This document shows positions 41,283 through 50,262 of a DNA stretch of 64,000 nucleotides, piece after piece. Origin of the DNA: an uncultured Candidatus Saccharibacteria bacterium. Lineage in GTDB: Bacteria > Patescibacteriota > Saccharimonadia > Saccharimonadales > Saccharimonadaceae. Positions within the stretch are counted from its first letter, which is position 1. The number at the start of each line of letters is the position of its first letter. Under the pieces are notes generated by a model. That model had not been told where the DNA came from. It saw only the letters and a list, made by a program, of their open reading frames with translations, and made no database searches. The translations under genes were made by a program, and so were the position numbers. Location of the stretch: positions 248,001-312,000 of the forward strand of contig CAOHYA010000001.1 of NCBI GenBank assembly GCA_948288625.1. Direction: 5' to 3'.

Positions 41283-42157
41283 GTGCTGCCAAAAAAGGCC
41301 TCGGGCGCGGCTTCGAATCGTTGATTCCAACTAACTTTTTGGATGACACTTTCGACACTACCGCTAAGCAAGAAGAAAAAGTTAGCGAACAAAAAACTTT
41401 GCCGCTTACTAACATTACTGCCGATGCCGAGCAACCACGCCGGCATTTTGAAGCAGCTGCCTTGGAAGAATTAGCCGCTTCGATCAAAGAGCATGGAGTA
41501 ATTCAGCCAATCATCGTCACACCGAAAGGTCAGGGCTATGAAATCGTCGCCGGCGAACGCCGGTTCAGGGCTTCGAAATTAGCCGGCCTTGAAGAAATCC
41601 CGGTTGTTATTCGCTCAATGTCCGGTCAAAAACAACTGGAAGTTTCGTTAATTGAAAATATCCAACGCCGTGATCTTAATACTATCGAAACCGCCACCGC
41701 CTATGCCAAGCTTCGTGACCAATTCAACTTGAACGCCGAAAAAATTGCTGAACGCGTACATAAATCACCATCGGCCGTTATCAACACGATGCGTCTGCTG
41801 AAGTTACCGAAAGAAGCGGTCGTCGCCCTTGCCGAAGGTAAGCTGACCGAAGGCCAAGCCCGCCCGTTGATCGGCCAAGATGAGGCACTCATTACCGAAC
41901 TCATCCCACGCATCATCTCTGAGGAGTGGAGCGCCCGAAAAGTCGAGCAGTACATGGTGAACGTGAAGAAGCAAAAGAAAAGCGGCGAACCAGCCGACAA
42001 CACTATCTCCGAACAGCACGAAACTCGCATTGAATCTTTGAAAACACGCCTTAACACCGACGTCGCCATTCGAGTGAACAGCAAAGGTGCCGGAAACATC
42101 GTCATCAAGTTCAAGAACCCTGAAGAATTCGAACGCATTCAAAAGCTGTTAAGCTAA
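41279..42157 (+). CDS. parB: Chromosome-partitioning protein ParB
   Basis: 292 aa. N-terminal ParA-interaction segment (KKGLGRGFESLIP), the CTPase motif region with GERRFRASKLAGL near 85 (ArgBox), SLIENIQRRDLN near 122, a helix-turn-helix (SPSAVINTMRLLKLP) near 163, and a C-terminal dimerisation part. Full length for the family. It ends just before element E3. Confidence 0.95.
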   Translation: MSAAKKGLGRGFESLIPTNFLDDTFDTTAKQEEKVSEQKTLPLTNITADAEQPRRHFEAAALEELAASIKEHGVIQPIIVTPKGQGYEIVAGERRFRASKLAGLEEIPVVIRSMSGQKQLEVSLIENIQRRDLNTIETATAYAKLRDQFNLNAEKIAERVHKSPSAVINTMRLLKLPKEAVVALAEGKLTEGQARPLIGQDEALITELIPRIISEEWSARKVEQYMVNVKKQKKSGEPADNTISEQHETRIESLKTRLNTDVAIRVNSKGAGNIVIKFKNPEEFERIQKLLS

Positions 42158-42163
42158 TTATCG

Positions 42164-42288
42164 CTGCGAGCAAACGGCTTCGCCTATTTTTAAGACCTCT
42201 GCAGCCCGAGTATTTTAAAGTCGTATACACTAAAAAATACCCGGAGCGAAGCCCGTCTAAAAAAATAGGCGAAGTACCGTGGTCGCAG
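42164..42288. repeat. Structured palindromic element E3
   Basis: Outer arms CTGCGA...CTTCGCCTATTTTTA and complements; inner arms GTATTTTAAAGT and ACTAAAAAATAC around CGTATAC; joining strings CCTCTGCAGCCCGA and CCCGGAGCGAAGCCCGTC. Compared with E2 the last pair of the inner stem changes from C-G to T-A on both sides, a compensating change. It lies between the convergent parB and lepB genes. Confidence 0.87.
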
Positions 42289-42321
42289 TCTATTACTTAC
42301 TTAATTTAATCGAACGTACGC

Positions 42322-42921
42322 TTAAAAGCCGCGTATTTTATCGAATGGGAAAAGCCGCATGCCGACCGGGCCGATAACGTTGTAATACGGCACAGTACCG
42401 AGCCCATTGCGTGAGTCGTATGAATAATTACCGGTTCGGTGGTCACCACTGACGAATAGCTCGTCTTCTGGCACGACCGTATCGACTTCACCGGTGGTAG
42501 GGGAGCCAGGTTCGCCGTTGTTCATGTCGTCCGGGTTAAAACCGGCTGGGAATTCGGCGTTGTAGACGGTATATTTCCCATCTTTTAACAGAACGCGTTC
42601 ACCCGGGAAGGCGATGACACGTTTGACGATGTATTCATCCTCGATCCCTAGGCTGTAATGGGGGTTTTTGAACACGATCACTTGGCCTCGTTCGGGAACG
42701 TATGATTTGCCTTGAATTTGCGACCATGTCACGGGTATGCGGTTCACGATCAAACGGTCGCCGGTATAAAGAGTGGTCTCCATGCTGGGGCCGACCACGT
42801 TGAAACTACGGAAAATATACGTATTGATGAGGATGGTGCCAATTACCACGCAGGTCACGAAAATAATCAGGCTAAGCAGGTCCTTCATAAATGGATGACG
42901 GGTGAAAAAAGAAGCTTCCAT
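42322..42921 (-). CDS. lepB: Signal peptidase I
   Basis: 199 aa. One N-terminal membrane helix (about 14-34), then the catalytic Ser46 in GPSMETTL and Lys100 in EYIVKRVIAFPGE, and the box E motif SGDHRTGNYSYDSR near 175. It removes signal peptides of exported proteins, many of which are encoded in this window. ATG 42921 is taken as start, 11 nt after a TATAAT box. It is convergent with parB. Confidence 0.93.
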   Translation of the reverse strand: MEASFFTRHPFMKDLLSLIIFVTCVVIGTILINTYIFRSFNVVGPSMETTLYTGDRLIVNRIPVTWSQIQGKSYVPERGQVIVFKNPHYSLGIEDEYIVKRVIAFPGERVLLKDGKYTVYNAEFPAGFNPDDMNNGEPGSPTTGEVDTVVPEDELFVSGDHRTGNYSYDSRNGLGTVPYYNVIGPVGMRLFPFDKIRGF

Positions 42922-42932
42922 GAACTTCAATC

Positions 42933-42961
42933 ATTATAAACGAGTCGGCGCATTAACGCCA
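42933..42961 (-). promoter_or_regulatory. lepB promoter
   Basis: Minus-strand TGGCGT, 17 bp, TATAAT; the leader is about 4 nt. Confidence 0.5.
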
Positions 42962-42968
42962 CTTATGC

Positions 42969-42997
42969 TTCAAAACGTGAGCATGATGAAGTATAAT
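42969..42997 (+). promoter_or_regulatory. Promoter of LCP gene 2
   Basis: TTCAAA, 17 bp, TATAAT, 15 nt before ATG 43013. Confidence 0.55.
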
Positions 42998-43012
42998 AAG
43001 TCGCAAGTATTT

Positions 43013-44749
43013 ATGAATAAAAATCAAACGTCAATAGACGGGTTCATACCTCGTCGTGCTGGAAATAGGTTGGGTGAGTTGCATCAGGTGAAAAATCCTA
43101 ATGCTGCCGTACGCCCGATTGATCGCACGCTCCATACGGCCGAAACGCCCAACTTGGCTCGTCGCCGGGCACCCGAACAGCAGCAAACTGCTCCGCAAGC
43201 GTTCGTCGGTGTGCCTCGCACCGGTCGGGAGATCGGTCGTGACGATATCGACGAATCGCTCCGTGGTATCGACGAAGAGCCGCAGGATGACGGTAAGAAA
43301 TCACGTCGCCAGCGCCGTAAGGATCGAAAAGCGGCCAAAAAGCCGCAAAGCAAAGCTCGACGTATCATCAAATGGGCATTAATCGCGATTGCCGTCATCA
43401 TCATCGGTATCATCGGGTATCTGGTAGTGAAGGGCCTGAATGCAGGCGGCAACGTGCTGCAGGGGAACATCTTCGATATCGTACAAAACGAACCATTGAA
43501 GGAAGATGCCAATGGTCGCAGTAATTTCTTGCTTGTCGGTACATCGGAAGATGACAAGGGTCACAAGGGCGGTTCATTAACCGACTCGATCATGATCTTA
43601 AGCGTCGACCAAAAGAAGAAGAATGCCTTTACCTTCAGCATTCCTCGCGACCTTTACGTCGAATACGGTCAAACGTGTAACTCTGGATATAGAGGTAAGA
43701 TCAACGAGTACTTCATGTGCACCAATGGTGGTGACGATGATGCTGCCGAGCAAGACCGCCTTGCGAAATCTCAAGCCTTCTTTGGCGAAATTCTCGGTAT
43801 GGATATTCAATACGGCGTCCACGTGAACTATACCGTTATGCGGGATGTCGTGAATGCTATCGGTGGAACCATTCAGGTCAATATTGAAGGCAACGCCGGT
43901 AGTGGCCCATCTCCGGATATTGGTATCATGGACTCTAACTTCGACTGGAAATGTGGCAAGCCATCACAGCGTAAAGTTAACTGCCCGCCAGACGGCCACT
44001 TCATCGACTTCGAACCAGGCATTCAAACCCTCGACGCCGAACATGCCCTTTACCTGGCGCAGGCCCGTGGAGTGCAAGCCCCTACCGTTGGTTTGTCGGC
44101 GTCTAACTTCGACCGCGAACGTAACCAGCAAAAAATTCTCGTGGCGATTCGCGAAAAAGCGGTGAGTGCTGGAACATTGACGAACCTCGGCGCGGTGACC
44201 GGTTTGATTGACGCGCTTGGAAATAACTTGCGTACGAACGTTCAGGCGAAAGAGGTTCGGACCCTGATGAGCCTTGGGCAGGAAATTCAGTCGAAAGACA
44301 TTGTACCTATCGATTTGAACGCACAGGAAGATCCAATTTTCATCGGTGGTCCGGTCCCTGGCGTAGGAAGCGCGGTGTATCCGAGCGCGGGCGTCGGTAA
44401 TTACGATGATTTGCGTGCCTACTTGGCTAAGCAACTGACCTCTAACCCGGTAGTACGCGAAGGCGCTAACATTACCGTGTTGAATGGGAGCGGTGTCGCC
44501 GGTGTCGGCCAAATTACCGCCGATGCGCTGACGGAAAAGCAATTCAACGTCGATGATGTCGCTAACGCACCGGAAGGTACGTATGCCGCGATTGAGATTT
44601 ACCAAATCGGCGAAGGGAATACTGCGACGGCTGCGGCATTGAAGGAACTGTATAAAGTGACCATCAAGACAACCGCGCCGCCAGTCAGTGTGACGGGTGA
44701 GACTGATTTCGTCATTATCGTAGGAACTGCCCCAGCTGCCGCTCAATAG
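43013..44749 (+). CDS. LCP family protein with LytR_C domain
   Basis: 578 aa from ATG 43013 (an upstream in-frame codon would run through the promoter). A long cytoplasmic N-terminus ends in a strongly basic patch (KKSRRQRRKDRKAAKK), followed by one membrane helix (WALIAIAVIIIGIIGYLVV) near 125-143. The LCP domain has NFLLVGTSEDD, SLTDSIMILSV, FSIPRDLYVEY, GKINEYF and the FDRERNQQKIL arginine motif. The C-terminal LytR_C domain includes ITVLNGSGVAGVGQITAD near 490. Ligates glycopolymers to the wall; second LCP copy of the window. Confidence 0.92.
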   Translation: MNKNQTSIDGFIPRRAGNRLGELHQVKNPNAAVRPIDRTLHTAETPNLARRRAPEQQQTAPQAFVGVPRTGREIGRDDIDESLRGIDEEPQDDGKKSRRQRRKDRKAAKKPQSKARRIIKWALIAIAVIIIGIIGYLVVKGLNAGGNVLQGNIFDIVQNEPLKEDANGRSNFLLVGTSEDDKGHKGGSLTDSIMILSVDQKKKNAFTFSIPRDLYVEYGQTCNSGYRGKINEYFMCTNGGDDDAAEQDRLAKSQAFFGEILGMDIQYGVHVNYTVMRDVVNAIGGTIQVNIEGNAGSGPSPDIGIMDSNFDWKCGKPSQRKVNCPPDGHFIDFEPGIQTLDAEHALYLAQARGVQAPTVGLSASNFDRERNQQKILVAIREKAVSAGTLTNLGAVTGLIDALGNNLRTNVQAKEVRTLMSLGQEIQSKDIVPIDLNAQEDPIFIGGPVPGVGSAVYPSAGVGNYDDLRAYLAKQLTSNPVVREGANITVLNGSGVAGVGQITADALTEKQFNVDDVANAPEGTYAAIEIYQIGEGNTATAAALKELYKVTIKTTAPPVSVTGETDFVIIVGTAPAAAQ

Positions 44750-44753
44750 TACG

Positions 44754-44762
44754 TGGTATACT
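44754..44762 (+). promoter_or_regulatory. Extended -10 promoter
   Basis: TGG-TATACT, 11 nt before ATG 44774. Confidence 0.5.
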
Positions 44763-44773
44763 GGTAAGTAATT

Positions 44774-45574
44774 ATGGAGTTTCTCAAACTAGTACGTAAA
44801 CGCTCATTCTTGAGCGAAGCAATTTACACTGTACTAAACATCGCCCTGGCGATTACCGTTGTCGTGGTCATCCGCTACACCGGTTCGGTTGGCTTTGCGA
44901 TCGGGTTGGTAGTGCTCAGTAAATGGCGCGTGTTCGCCGTACGGCCTCGTTTCTGGTGGGCGAACTTGCGTTCGAACTTAGTCGACTTCATCGTCAGCAT
45001 CAGCTTCGTGCTTCACATGTACATCGTCAACGATGCGGCGATCGTTGAGTCGCGTCAATTGTTATTGCTCGGTATTCTTACCTTGTTGTATATCGGCTGG
45101 CTGTTGTTCATCAAGCCGCGTTCTAAACGGGCCTACATTGCCGTACAAGCCGGCGTGGCGGTAGTGATGGGGACGTCAGCTTTGTTCGCGCTTTCGTACA
45201 ACTGGCCGGTATCGCTGGTCGTACTCGCCATGTGGTTGATCGGGTATACGGCCGCCCGCCACATCCTGAGTGCGTATGACGATGAAACGCACGGGCTGTT
45301 CTTAAGCTTGGCGTGGGGTGTCATTATGGCTGAGGTTGCCTGGGTAGCGTACCACTGGACGATTGCTTATAACTTACCGTTTGTTCCTACGCTGTACATA
45401 CCGCAAGTCGCTATCATTACCACCTTGATGAGCTTCTTGGCCTTCAAAGCCTACGACTCATTCCACAAGCATGCGAAGATCCGTATGACCGATATTATTC
45501 TGCCACTTCTATTTACCGTCAGTGTGATCGTGGTACTGTTGATCGTGTTCAACCGTGTCGGTACGGCTATTTAA
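44774..45574 (+). CDS. Polytopic membrane protein of unknown function
   Basis: 266 aa with about seven membrane helices (roughly 16-45, 68-88, 93-113, 120-140, 144-163, 175-197, 210-230, 240-260). Conserved-looking charged spots are KWRVFAVRPRFWWANLRSN and ISYDDETHG-type loops (ILSAYDDETHGLF). No family was recognised. It overlaps the 3' end of the convergent prmC gene by 8 nt. Confidence 0.7.
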   Translation: MEFLKLVRKRSFLSEAIYTVLNIALAITVVVVIRYTGSVGFAIGLVVLSKWRVFAVRPRFWWANLRSNLVDFIVSISFVLHMYIVNDAAIVESRQLLLLGILTLLYIGWLLFIKPRSKRAYIAVQAGVAVVMGTSALFALSYNWPVSLVVLAMWLIGYTAARHILSAYDDETHGLFLSLAWGVIMAEVAWVAYHWTIAYNLPFVPTLYIPQVAIITTLMSFLAFKAYDSFHKHAKIRMTDIILPLLFTVSVIVVLLIVFNRVGTAI

Positions 45575-46415
45575 GTTTTTCGAACGATATACCATATTCC
45601 ATGGTCTCGGTATGCACGAGGCCATTTTTTATTGCTTCCTTGATGATGGCAGGGTGTTGTTCGGGGTCGGCTTCAAGAATAAGCGTACCACCAAGGTTCA
45701 GCTTCGTTTTCGTTTGAGTGAGCAATTCAAATATCAGGGCGAGGCCATTTTTCTGGGCAAATAAAGCGGTGGCCGGCTCATGGTCGGTTTCCGGCGAACG
45801 TTCCCATTCAGGGTCGACGTAGGGGAGGTTAGCGACGATAATATCGGCGACGAATGGATAGTTTGCCAATAAGTTGCTTTGAATCGAAGTGACGTTTGCG
45901 TGCAATGCCTTGGCGTTTTGTGTCGCGACTTTCAGCGCATGGCGGCTGATATCCGTAAGAGCTACTTCAAGTTCCGGGTGTTCGAGCTTGGCCGTAATGC
46001 CCAGGATACCGCTGCCCGTACCGACATCTACCAGTCGGAGAGGATGTTCGTCGAGCAAGCTTTCATTTTTCGGCAATGCCATTTTCAGCAACTCAATGAG
46101 GCTTTCGGATTCGGGGCGGGGGATAAGGGTGGACGTGGTCACTTTGAAGCGGCGGCCGTAAAATTCTTTGTGCCCGATAATATACGCGACCGGTACACGG
46201 TCGATGCGCAGGTCCAGCCGAGCGTTGGCAATTTCGACGGCGCGGCTTTCAAGTAACTCGTCGCCATGGCCATGAAGCCATGTCCGAGGCTGGCGAAGCG
46301 TATGCGAAAGGAGTAGTTCGGCATCCAAACGGGCGCTTGGCACGTTATTAAACACGAGTTGTCGAGTCGCCTCGGCTATCCAATCGCTTACGCTTATACT
46401 TGACTTATTTATCAT
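45567..46415 (-). CDS. prmC: Release-factor glutamine methyltransferase PrmC (HemK)
   Basis: 282 aa, normal length. It methylates the Gln of the GGQ loop in release factors; prfA is encoded nearby at 47165. N-terminal helical domain, then the SAM-binding motif VDVGTGSGILGI and EVALTDIS, and the catalytic motif VANLPYVDPEW. The canonical NPPY reads NLPY here. The start lies 10 nt after an extended -10 that overlaps the promoter of the divergent gene. Confidence 0.9.
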   Translation of the reverse strand: MINKSSISVSDWIAEATRQLVFNNVPSARLDAELLLSHTLRQPRTWLHGHGDELLESRAVEIANARLDLRIDRVPVAYIIGHKEFYGRRFKVTTSTLIPRPESESLIELLKMALPKNESLLDEHPLRLVDVGTGSGILGITAKLEHPELEVALTDISRHALKVATQNAKALHANVTSIQSNLLANYPFVADIIVANLPYVDPEWERSPETDHEPATALFAQKNGLALIFELLTQTKTKLNLGGTLILEADPEQHPAIIKEAIKNGLVHTETMEYGISFEKLK

Positions 46416-46419
46416 GATA

Positions 46420-46434
46420 TGCTATAGTTTACCA
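46420..46434. promoter_or_regulatory. Overlapping bidirectional promoter (prmC / gene 46464)
   Basis: Plus strand TGC-TATAGT (46420-46428) and minus strand TGG-TAAACT (46426-46434) are both extended -10 boxes and share 3 bp. Polymerase cannot occupy both at once. Confidence 0.6.
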
Positions 46435-46463
46435 CAGTTAATCACTCAAAAACAAATAAACAC

Positions 46464-47168
46464 ATGAACTCCTTAACGACAGCCGAACGTATCGAAAAAG
46501 CGACCTCAGAAGTGCCGCTTTTGAATACCGAGCAAAAAGAAGCCCTCCGTAGCCTTGATGAATCTCGTATGAGCAGAATGAAGGCAAGTGGTATCACGGA
46601 TGTAGTCGGAGTGATAGCCGGAATAAAGCCCGTAGCTTTCTTGCACGACGGGGAAGTTGATTCCCAGTCCGTCGCTGCCCTCGGGCTTAATTGTGAACCA
46701 ATGGCGAACGGGCTGTATGCCGCTTCTCGCGACGAACACCTCAGCCGTGAACTTCGAGACGTATGGATGGCAAAAATAGAGGATAGCGAAGATCCTCGTG
46801 ATAGCGAGCGTGCGATGGGCAAATTGCTGGGATACCCCGAAACTGCAACGGAATATTTCATAGAGCGATCGCCGACGGTATTCACCTCTGAAGAGCTCCC
46901 GGTCATTGCCTCGCATGCTATCGACGATACGACGAGTACGTTTTTTAATCAATTAATCCTTTCGCCCGACCATTATCACCAAGAAATTGATCAGTATGTT
47001 ATCCCGCTCGAAATAGCGGTACGTGAGCTTGCTCCGCATACCTACGAGTTTATCGAAAAAGCAACTCGCCGTGAGCGAGTAAGCAAGAAGATTGGTAAGT
47101 TTTTGAAACCACTGTTTGGCTCAAAACGAATAGATCCTTACGAAGCCGGTAAACAGTATATCGATTAA
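46464..47168 (+). CDS. Unknown cytoplasmic protein
   Basis: 234 aa; no family recognised. Helix-rich and acidic, with no export signal. Features: [18 protein letters not shown], a [18 protein letters not shown] segment and a basic C-terminal part ([21 protein letters not shown]). The GYPxTATxYF phrase looks like a small conserved core. It overlaps the convergent prfA by 4 nt and shares its promoter region with prmC. Confidence 0.7.
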   Translation: MNSLTTAERIEKATSEVPLLNTEQKEALRSLDESRMSRMKASGITDVVGVIAGIKPVAFLHDGEVDSQSVAALGLNCEPMANGLYAASRDEHLSRELRDVWMAKIEDSEDPRDSERAMGKLLGYPETATEYFIERSPTVFTSEELPVIASHAIDDTTSTFFNQLILSPDHYHQEIDQYVIPLEIAVRELAPHTYEFIEKATRRERVSKKIGKFLKPLFGSKRIDPYEAGKQYID

Positions 47169-48232
47169 CGTTCGGTGCTGACGGCAAGTTCGCGTTCGTA
47201 CGCTTGTAAATGTTCGACTAAATCTTCGATTTGCCCGTTCATTGCACCTGGTATTCCCGAACGGCTGTAACCGATACGGTGGTCGGTAATACGGTCTTGC
47301 GGGAAGTTGTACGTCCGGATTTTTTCGCTGCGGTCACCAGACCCGATTAAGCTGCGGCGTTCGCTGGCCAGCTTTTCGTTTTCGGCGTCGATTTTTTGTT
47401 GCAGAAGGCGAGAACGGAGCACGCTCATGGCCTTATCTTTATTTTTAAGTTGAGATTTTTCGTCTTGGTTCGTGACGACCATCCCGGAAGGGATGTGGGT
47501 AATACGCACCGCCGAGTCGGTGGTGTTGACCGACTGGCCACCGTGCCCGCTGGCGCGGTAAATATCGATACGCAGGTCGGCCGGGTTGATTTCGATATCG
47601 GTTTCTTCGGCCTCTGGAAGTACTGCGACGGTGACGGTACTGGTGTGGATACGGCCTTGGCTTTCCGTCGCCGGGACGCGTTGGACGCGGTGGACGCCGG
47701 ATTCGAATTTAAGCTGGGAGTACACGGCGTCGCCACGAACACCAAATACCACTTCTTTATACCCACCGGTATCGTTGGCGCTTTCGCTGATAAGTTCAGT
47801 TTTTAAGTTGTGTGCTTCACAGTACCGCAGGTACATACGGTACAGTTCGGCCGCGAAGAGGCTGGCCTCGTCACCACCGGCACCGGCCCGAATTTCGACG
47901 ATAACGTTTTTATCGTCGTTCGGGTCTTTAGGGGCGAGCATCGTGAAGAGTTCTTCCTCTAACTTTTCCAGTTGAGCCTCGGCATCGCTGGCTTCCATTT
48001 TGGCAAGCTCGGCTAGTTCGTCGTTACCACCGGCTAATTCTTTCGCTTCTATGAGCTGTGCTTCAAGTGTTTGACGAAGATTAGCTTTTTCAAGAATGTT
48101 TTGTAATTCCAACAATCGCTTATTCTTTTTTGAGAATTCCGGGTCGCTATAGGCGTCGGGACGCGCCAAAAAAGCATCGAGCTCTTTTTGCTCGGCGGTG
48201 AGTTCATCGATATTGAGAGAAATCTTCGGCAT
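47165..48232 (-). CDS. prfA: Peptide chain release factor 1
   Basis: 355 aa. The stop-codon-reading tripeptide motif is PAT at 187-189 (VPATESQGR) and the catalytic GGQ is at 231-233 ([16 protein letters not shown]). RF1 reads UAA and UAG. ATG lies 11 nt after a minus-strand TATAAT. PrmC, the enzyme that methylates this GGQ, is encoded close by. Confidence 0.97.
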   Translation of the reverse strand: MPKISLNIDELTAEQKELDAFLARPDAYSDPEFSKKNKRLLELQNILEKANLRQTLEAQLIEAKELAGGNDELAELAKMEASDAEAQLEKLEEELFTMLAPKDPNDDKNVIVEIRAGAGGDEASLFAAELYRMYLRYCEAHNLKTELISESANDTGGYKEVVFGVRGDAVYSQLKFESGVHRVQRVPATESQGRIHTSTVTVAVLPEAEETDIEINPADLRIDIYRASGHGGQSVNTTDSAVRITHIPSGMVVTNQDEKSQLKNKDKAMSVLRSRLLQQKIDAENEKLASERRSLIGSGDRSEKIRTYNFPQDRITDHRIGYSRSGIPGAMNGQIEDLVEHLQAYERELAVSTER

Positions 48233-48243
48233 GATCAGACGTT

Positions 48244-48249
48244 ATTATA
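48244..48249 (-). promoter_or_regulatory. prfA -10 box
   Basis: Minus-strand TATAAT, 11 nt before the prfA ATG. Confidence 0.45.
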
Positions 48250-48281
48250 ACAGATTACCTCTGTTTTGTATTGCTTTGAGG

Positions 48282-48287
48282 TATAGT
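48282..48287 (+). promoter_or_regulatory. -10 box of the DUF3817 gene (leaderless)
   Basis: TATAGT with 6 nt to ATG 48294; the -35 is not clear. Confidence 0.45.
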
Positions 48288-48293
48288 AAATAT

Positions 48294-48698
48294 ATGAAAA
48301 CGTTTATGGCTCGACTGGGTGGGTATATCGTGTGGGCCTATGACCGCACCCACTGGTTCACCGATAAAGAGGCTTGGTGGATATACCGCTTAGGTGCGTT
48401 TTTGGAAGCCATCGGCTGGACTTTGCTGATCAGCGCTATCATATACCGTCGGTTCGACCTGCCTGAATATGAATCGTTCATATCGGTCGCCGGGCGCCTG
48501 CACGGTATGTTTTTCGTGGCGTACTTCGCTTCGGTCATCGCGACCGCTCGCAGTATGCAGTGGGGGATATGGCGGGTTCTGGCGGCGCTTGCGGCGGGGG
48601 TTCCACCCTTTACTTCGCTTATCTTTGAGCAAATCATGTCGTGGCACCGTAAAAAGCGGCCGGTATATGTCGCGCCGCCGAAAGACTTGGATAAATAA
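48294..48698 (+). CDS. DUF3817-type integral membrane protein
   Basis: 134 aa. Three membrane helices; YRLGAFLEAIGWTLLISAI and VAGRLHGMFFVAYFASV match the two-part core of DUF3817 proteins, and LAAGVPPFTSLIFEQ closes the third helix. The conserved Glu and His (LEAxG, GRLHG) face the membrane and hint at a ligand or proton path, but no function is known. Start by leaderless spacing to the -10 box. Divergent from prfA. Confidence 0.78.
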   Translation: MKTFMARLGGYIVWAYDRTHWFTDKEAWWIYRLGAFLEAIGWTLLISAIIYRRFDLPEYESFISVAGRLHGMFFVAYFASVIATARSMQWGIWRVLAALAAGVPPFTSLIFEQIMSWHRKKRPVYVAPPKDLDK

Positions 48699-48724
48699 AA
48701 TACCGCTCAGTCAGAGCGGTATTT
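48698..48724. terminator. Bidirectional terminator (rpmE2 / DUF3817 gene)
   Basis: AAATACCGCTC-AGTCA-GAGCGGTATTT. On the minus strand it is followed by TATTTAT and on the plus strand by AAGTG, so it is strongest for rpmE2. Confidence 0.85.
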
Positions 48725-48742
48725 AAGTGTGCTGGGCGCGGA

Positions 48743-49063
48743 TTAGCTTTCGCTTTTCTTCGCTTTGTTCGCAGCGGCTTTCTTCGCTTTGTTCGCGAGT
48801 TCTGCTTTGCGAGCTTCGGCTGCGGCGAAACGGTTTTTGAAGCGGTCGACGCGACCTTCGGTGTCGATGATCTTTTCTTCGCCGGTGAAGAACGGGTGAG
48901 AGGCACTTGAGATGTGAATCTTTACAAGTGGGTACTCGTTGCCGTCTTCCCATTTAATAGTTTCTGCGGTCTGTGCGGTTGACTGAGTCAAGAATGCAAA
49001 ACCAGCCACCTCGTCGCTAAATACGACAGGGCGATAATCGGTTGGGTGTAGGTTGCTTTTCAT
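48743..49063 (-). CDS. rpmE2: 50S ribosomal protein bL31, type B
   Basis: 106 aa. [46 protein letters not shown] and [13 protein letters not shown] are bL31 type B signatures; the zinc cysteines of type A are absent, as expected. The C-terminal extension of about 25 residues is Ala/Lys-rich ([17 protein letters not shown]) and longer than in most type B proteins. A TACAAT box lies 10 nt upstream of ATG. Confidence 0.94.
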   Translation of the reverse strand: MKSNLHPTDYRPVVFSDEVAGFAFLTQSTAQTAETIKWEDGNEYPLVKIHISSASHPFFTGEEKIIDTEGRVDRFKNRFAAAEARKAELANKAKKAAANKAKKSES

Positions 49064-49120
49064 AATCTGAACTATTGTATCTGTTTTTTGACTATTTGTC
49101 CACCCTTTTGCGGAGAGTGA

Positions 49121-49129
49121 TGGTATATT
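49121..49129 (+). promoter_or_regulatory. Extended -10 promoter (leaderless)
   Basis: TGG-TATATT with 6 nt to ATG 49136. Confidence 0.55.
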
Positions 49130-49135
49130 CGAAGC

Positions 49136-49792
49136 ATGACGAATTCATTTAGGTACGATTTTGATTCCGAATCTCAGCTTACGGTAGAAATGCCGATGGT
49201 TTCGTATGACCGCGCCATGAAACGCACGAAGCTTGGGGAAGTGCTGGAGGATGACGCTGGATTCGTATCGCTTGAAAACCATAAAGGGGGCGTTTTGTTG
49301 ACGCTGAACAAGGAGCCGTTCAAGGGCGGGGGCCTTGGGGCGGATGAAGCGGAAGAAGGTGCGCGGCAATGGCTCTATGCACTCACCTCGACACGCCAGT
49401 TTACTCCAGCGGGCCTCGTAGACAGGTTTTTTGACGCACGTATGGCGCATGATTTCCCTGACGATGTACCCGTACAGGAACTAAGCCTCGATGCGGAACT
49501 AAGATGGCCGCCTACAGATACCGAGAAAGCTCGACGTATGGCAACCCAGGCTATGCATGATATGGTACGGACGTTTGGGTATCTTGGCGAATCACTCTTA
49601 AGTGATACCTATGCACGTGTAAGTCACGAACAGGGCATTGAGCTACAGGTCGGCCAGAGTGGCGTAAGCACGAAGGGGATAGCTTATGACCAACTGCAAG
49701 GTAAAGCTGAGCTGTATGGGTTTAAGCTTTCGAGTAACCGGGAAATGGTGACGTGCTTAAGCGGCCTCGTGGCTATAGCGCGCACTCGATAA
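49136..49792 (+). CDS. Unknown soluble protein
   Basis: 218 aa; not recognised. No signal peptide or membrane helix. It opens with a beta-rich, acidic half ([37 protein letters not shown]), then a helix-rich half ([21 protein letters not shown]). It is probably leaderless. Its last codons form the left arm of an inverted repeat that extends past the stop. Confidence 0.7.
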   Translation: MTNSFRYDFDSESQLTVEMPMVSYDRAMKRTKLGEVLEDDAGFVSLENHKGGVLLTLNKEPFKGGGLGADEAEEGARQWLYALTSTRQFTPAGLVDRFFDARMAHDFPDDVPVQELSLDAELRWPPTDTEKARRMATQAMHDMVRTFGYLGESLLSDTYARVSHEQGIELQVGQSGVSTKGIAYDQLQGKAELYGFKLSSNREMVTCLSGLVAIARTR

Positions 49793-49832
49793 ATCAATTC
49801 CGGCTGCGACACACAGTACGCGCTATAGCCAC
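49769..49832 (+). repeat. 13-bp inverted repeat over a gene end
   Basis: GTGGCTATAGCGC (49769-49781, coding) and GCGCTATAGCCAC (49820-49832) are perfect complements with 38 nt between, including the stop codon of the gene at 49136. No T-run follows. Confidence 0.8.
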
Positions 49833-49932
49833 TTCTGTGTTGAATTTAATAACTATTTAACTATTGGAGAATAGAATGAGAAGTAGCCGAGGTTGAACGG
49901 GCATACAATAAAAGTATCAAAAAAGGAAAACT

Positions 49933-50262
49933 ATGGCTCAACATAAAGAACCCGTCGTAAAAGTAACCCCAAAAACAATTACAGTACTTATAATATTGGT
50001 GCTTTTTTTGGCTTTAGCAGCGTATGTCGTTGCTTCTGTAAAAGAACAGTACCATACGAACACCATCCAGTTCACTATTCAGCTGAATGAGAACAGGTAT
50101 ACCATTGATCGCCTGGCGTTTTGCGTTGATAATAAACTCGCTCCTTGTACGGGCGAAACGATCAATTCATGGAATCAGGCGAATCCCGATAATACATTTA
50201 CGCTTCTTAGCAAAGAGAAAATTATTGAAGATTCGATTGAAGACGCCAAAGCCCTTAAGTAA
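49933..50262 (+). CDS. Small single-pass membrane protein
   Basis: 109 aa; not recognised. A short basic cytoplasmic start, one helix at about 16-37 (ITVLIILVLFLALAAYVVAS) and an extracytoplasmic domain with one cysteine pair (AFCVDNKLAPCTG), which may be a disulfide. The Shine-Dalgarno AAAAGGAAAA is upstream. It is convergent, one base apart, with the TerC-like gene. Confidence 0.7.
   Translation: MAQHKEPVVKVTPKTITVLIILVLFLALAAYVVASVKEQYHTNTIQFTIQLNENRYTIDRLAFCVDNKLAPCTGETINSWNQANPDNTFTLLSKEKIIEDSIEDAKALK

Noticed and set aside
40485..42157. Possible chromosome origin near parAB
   Set aside because: No dnaA gene, no cluster of DnaA boxes and no parS-like 16-mer was found around parAB. Isolated near-matches to a DnaA box (for example near 4486 and 6359) lie in or beside coding sequence.
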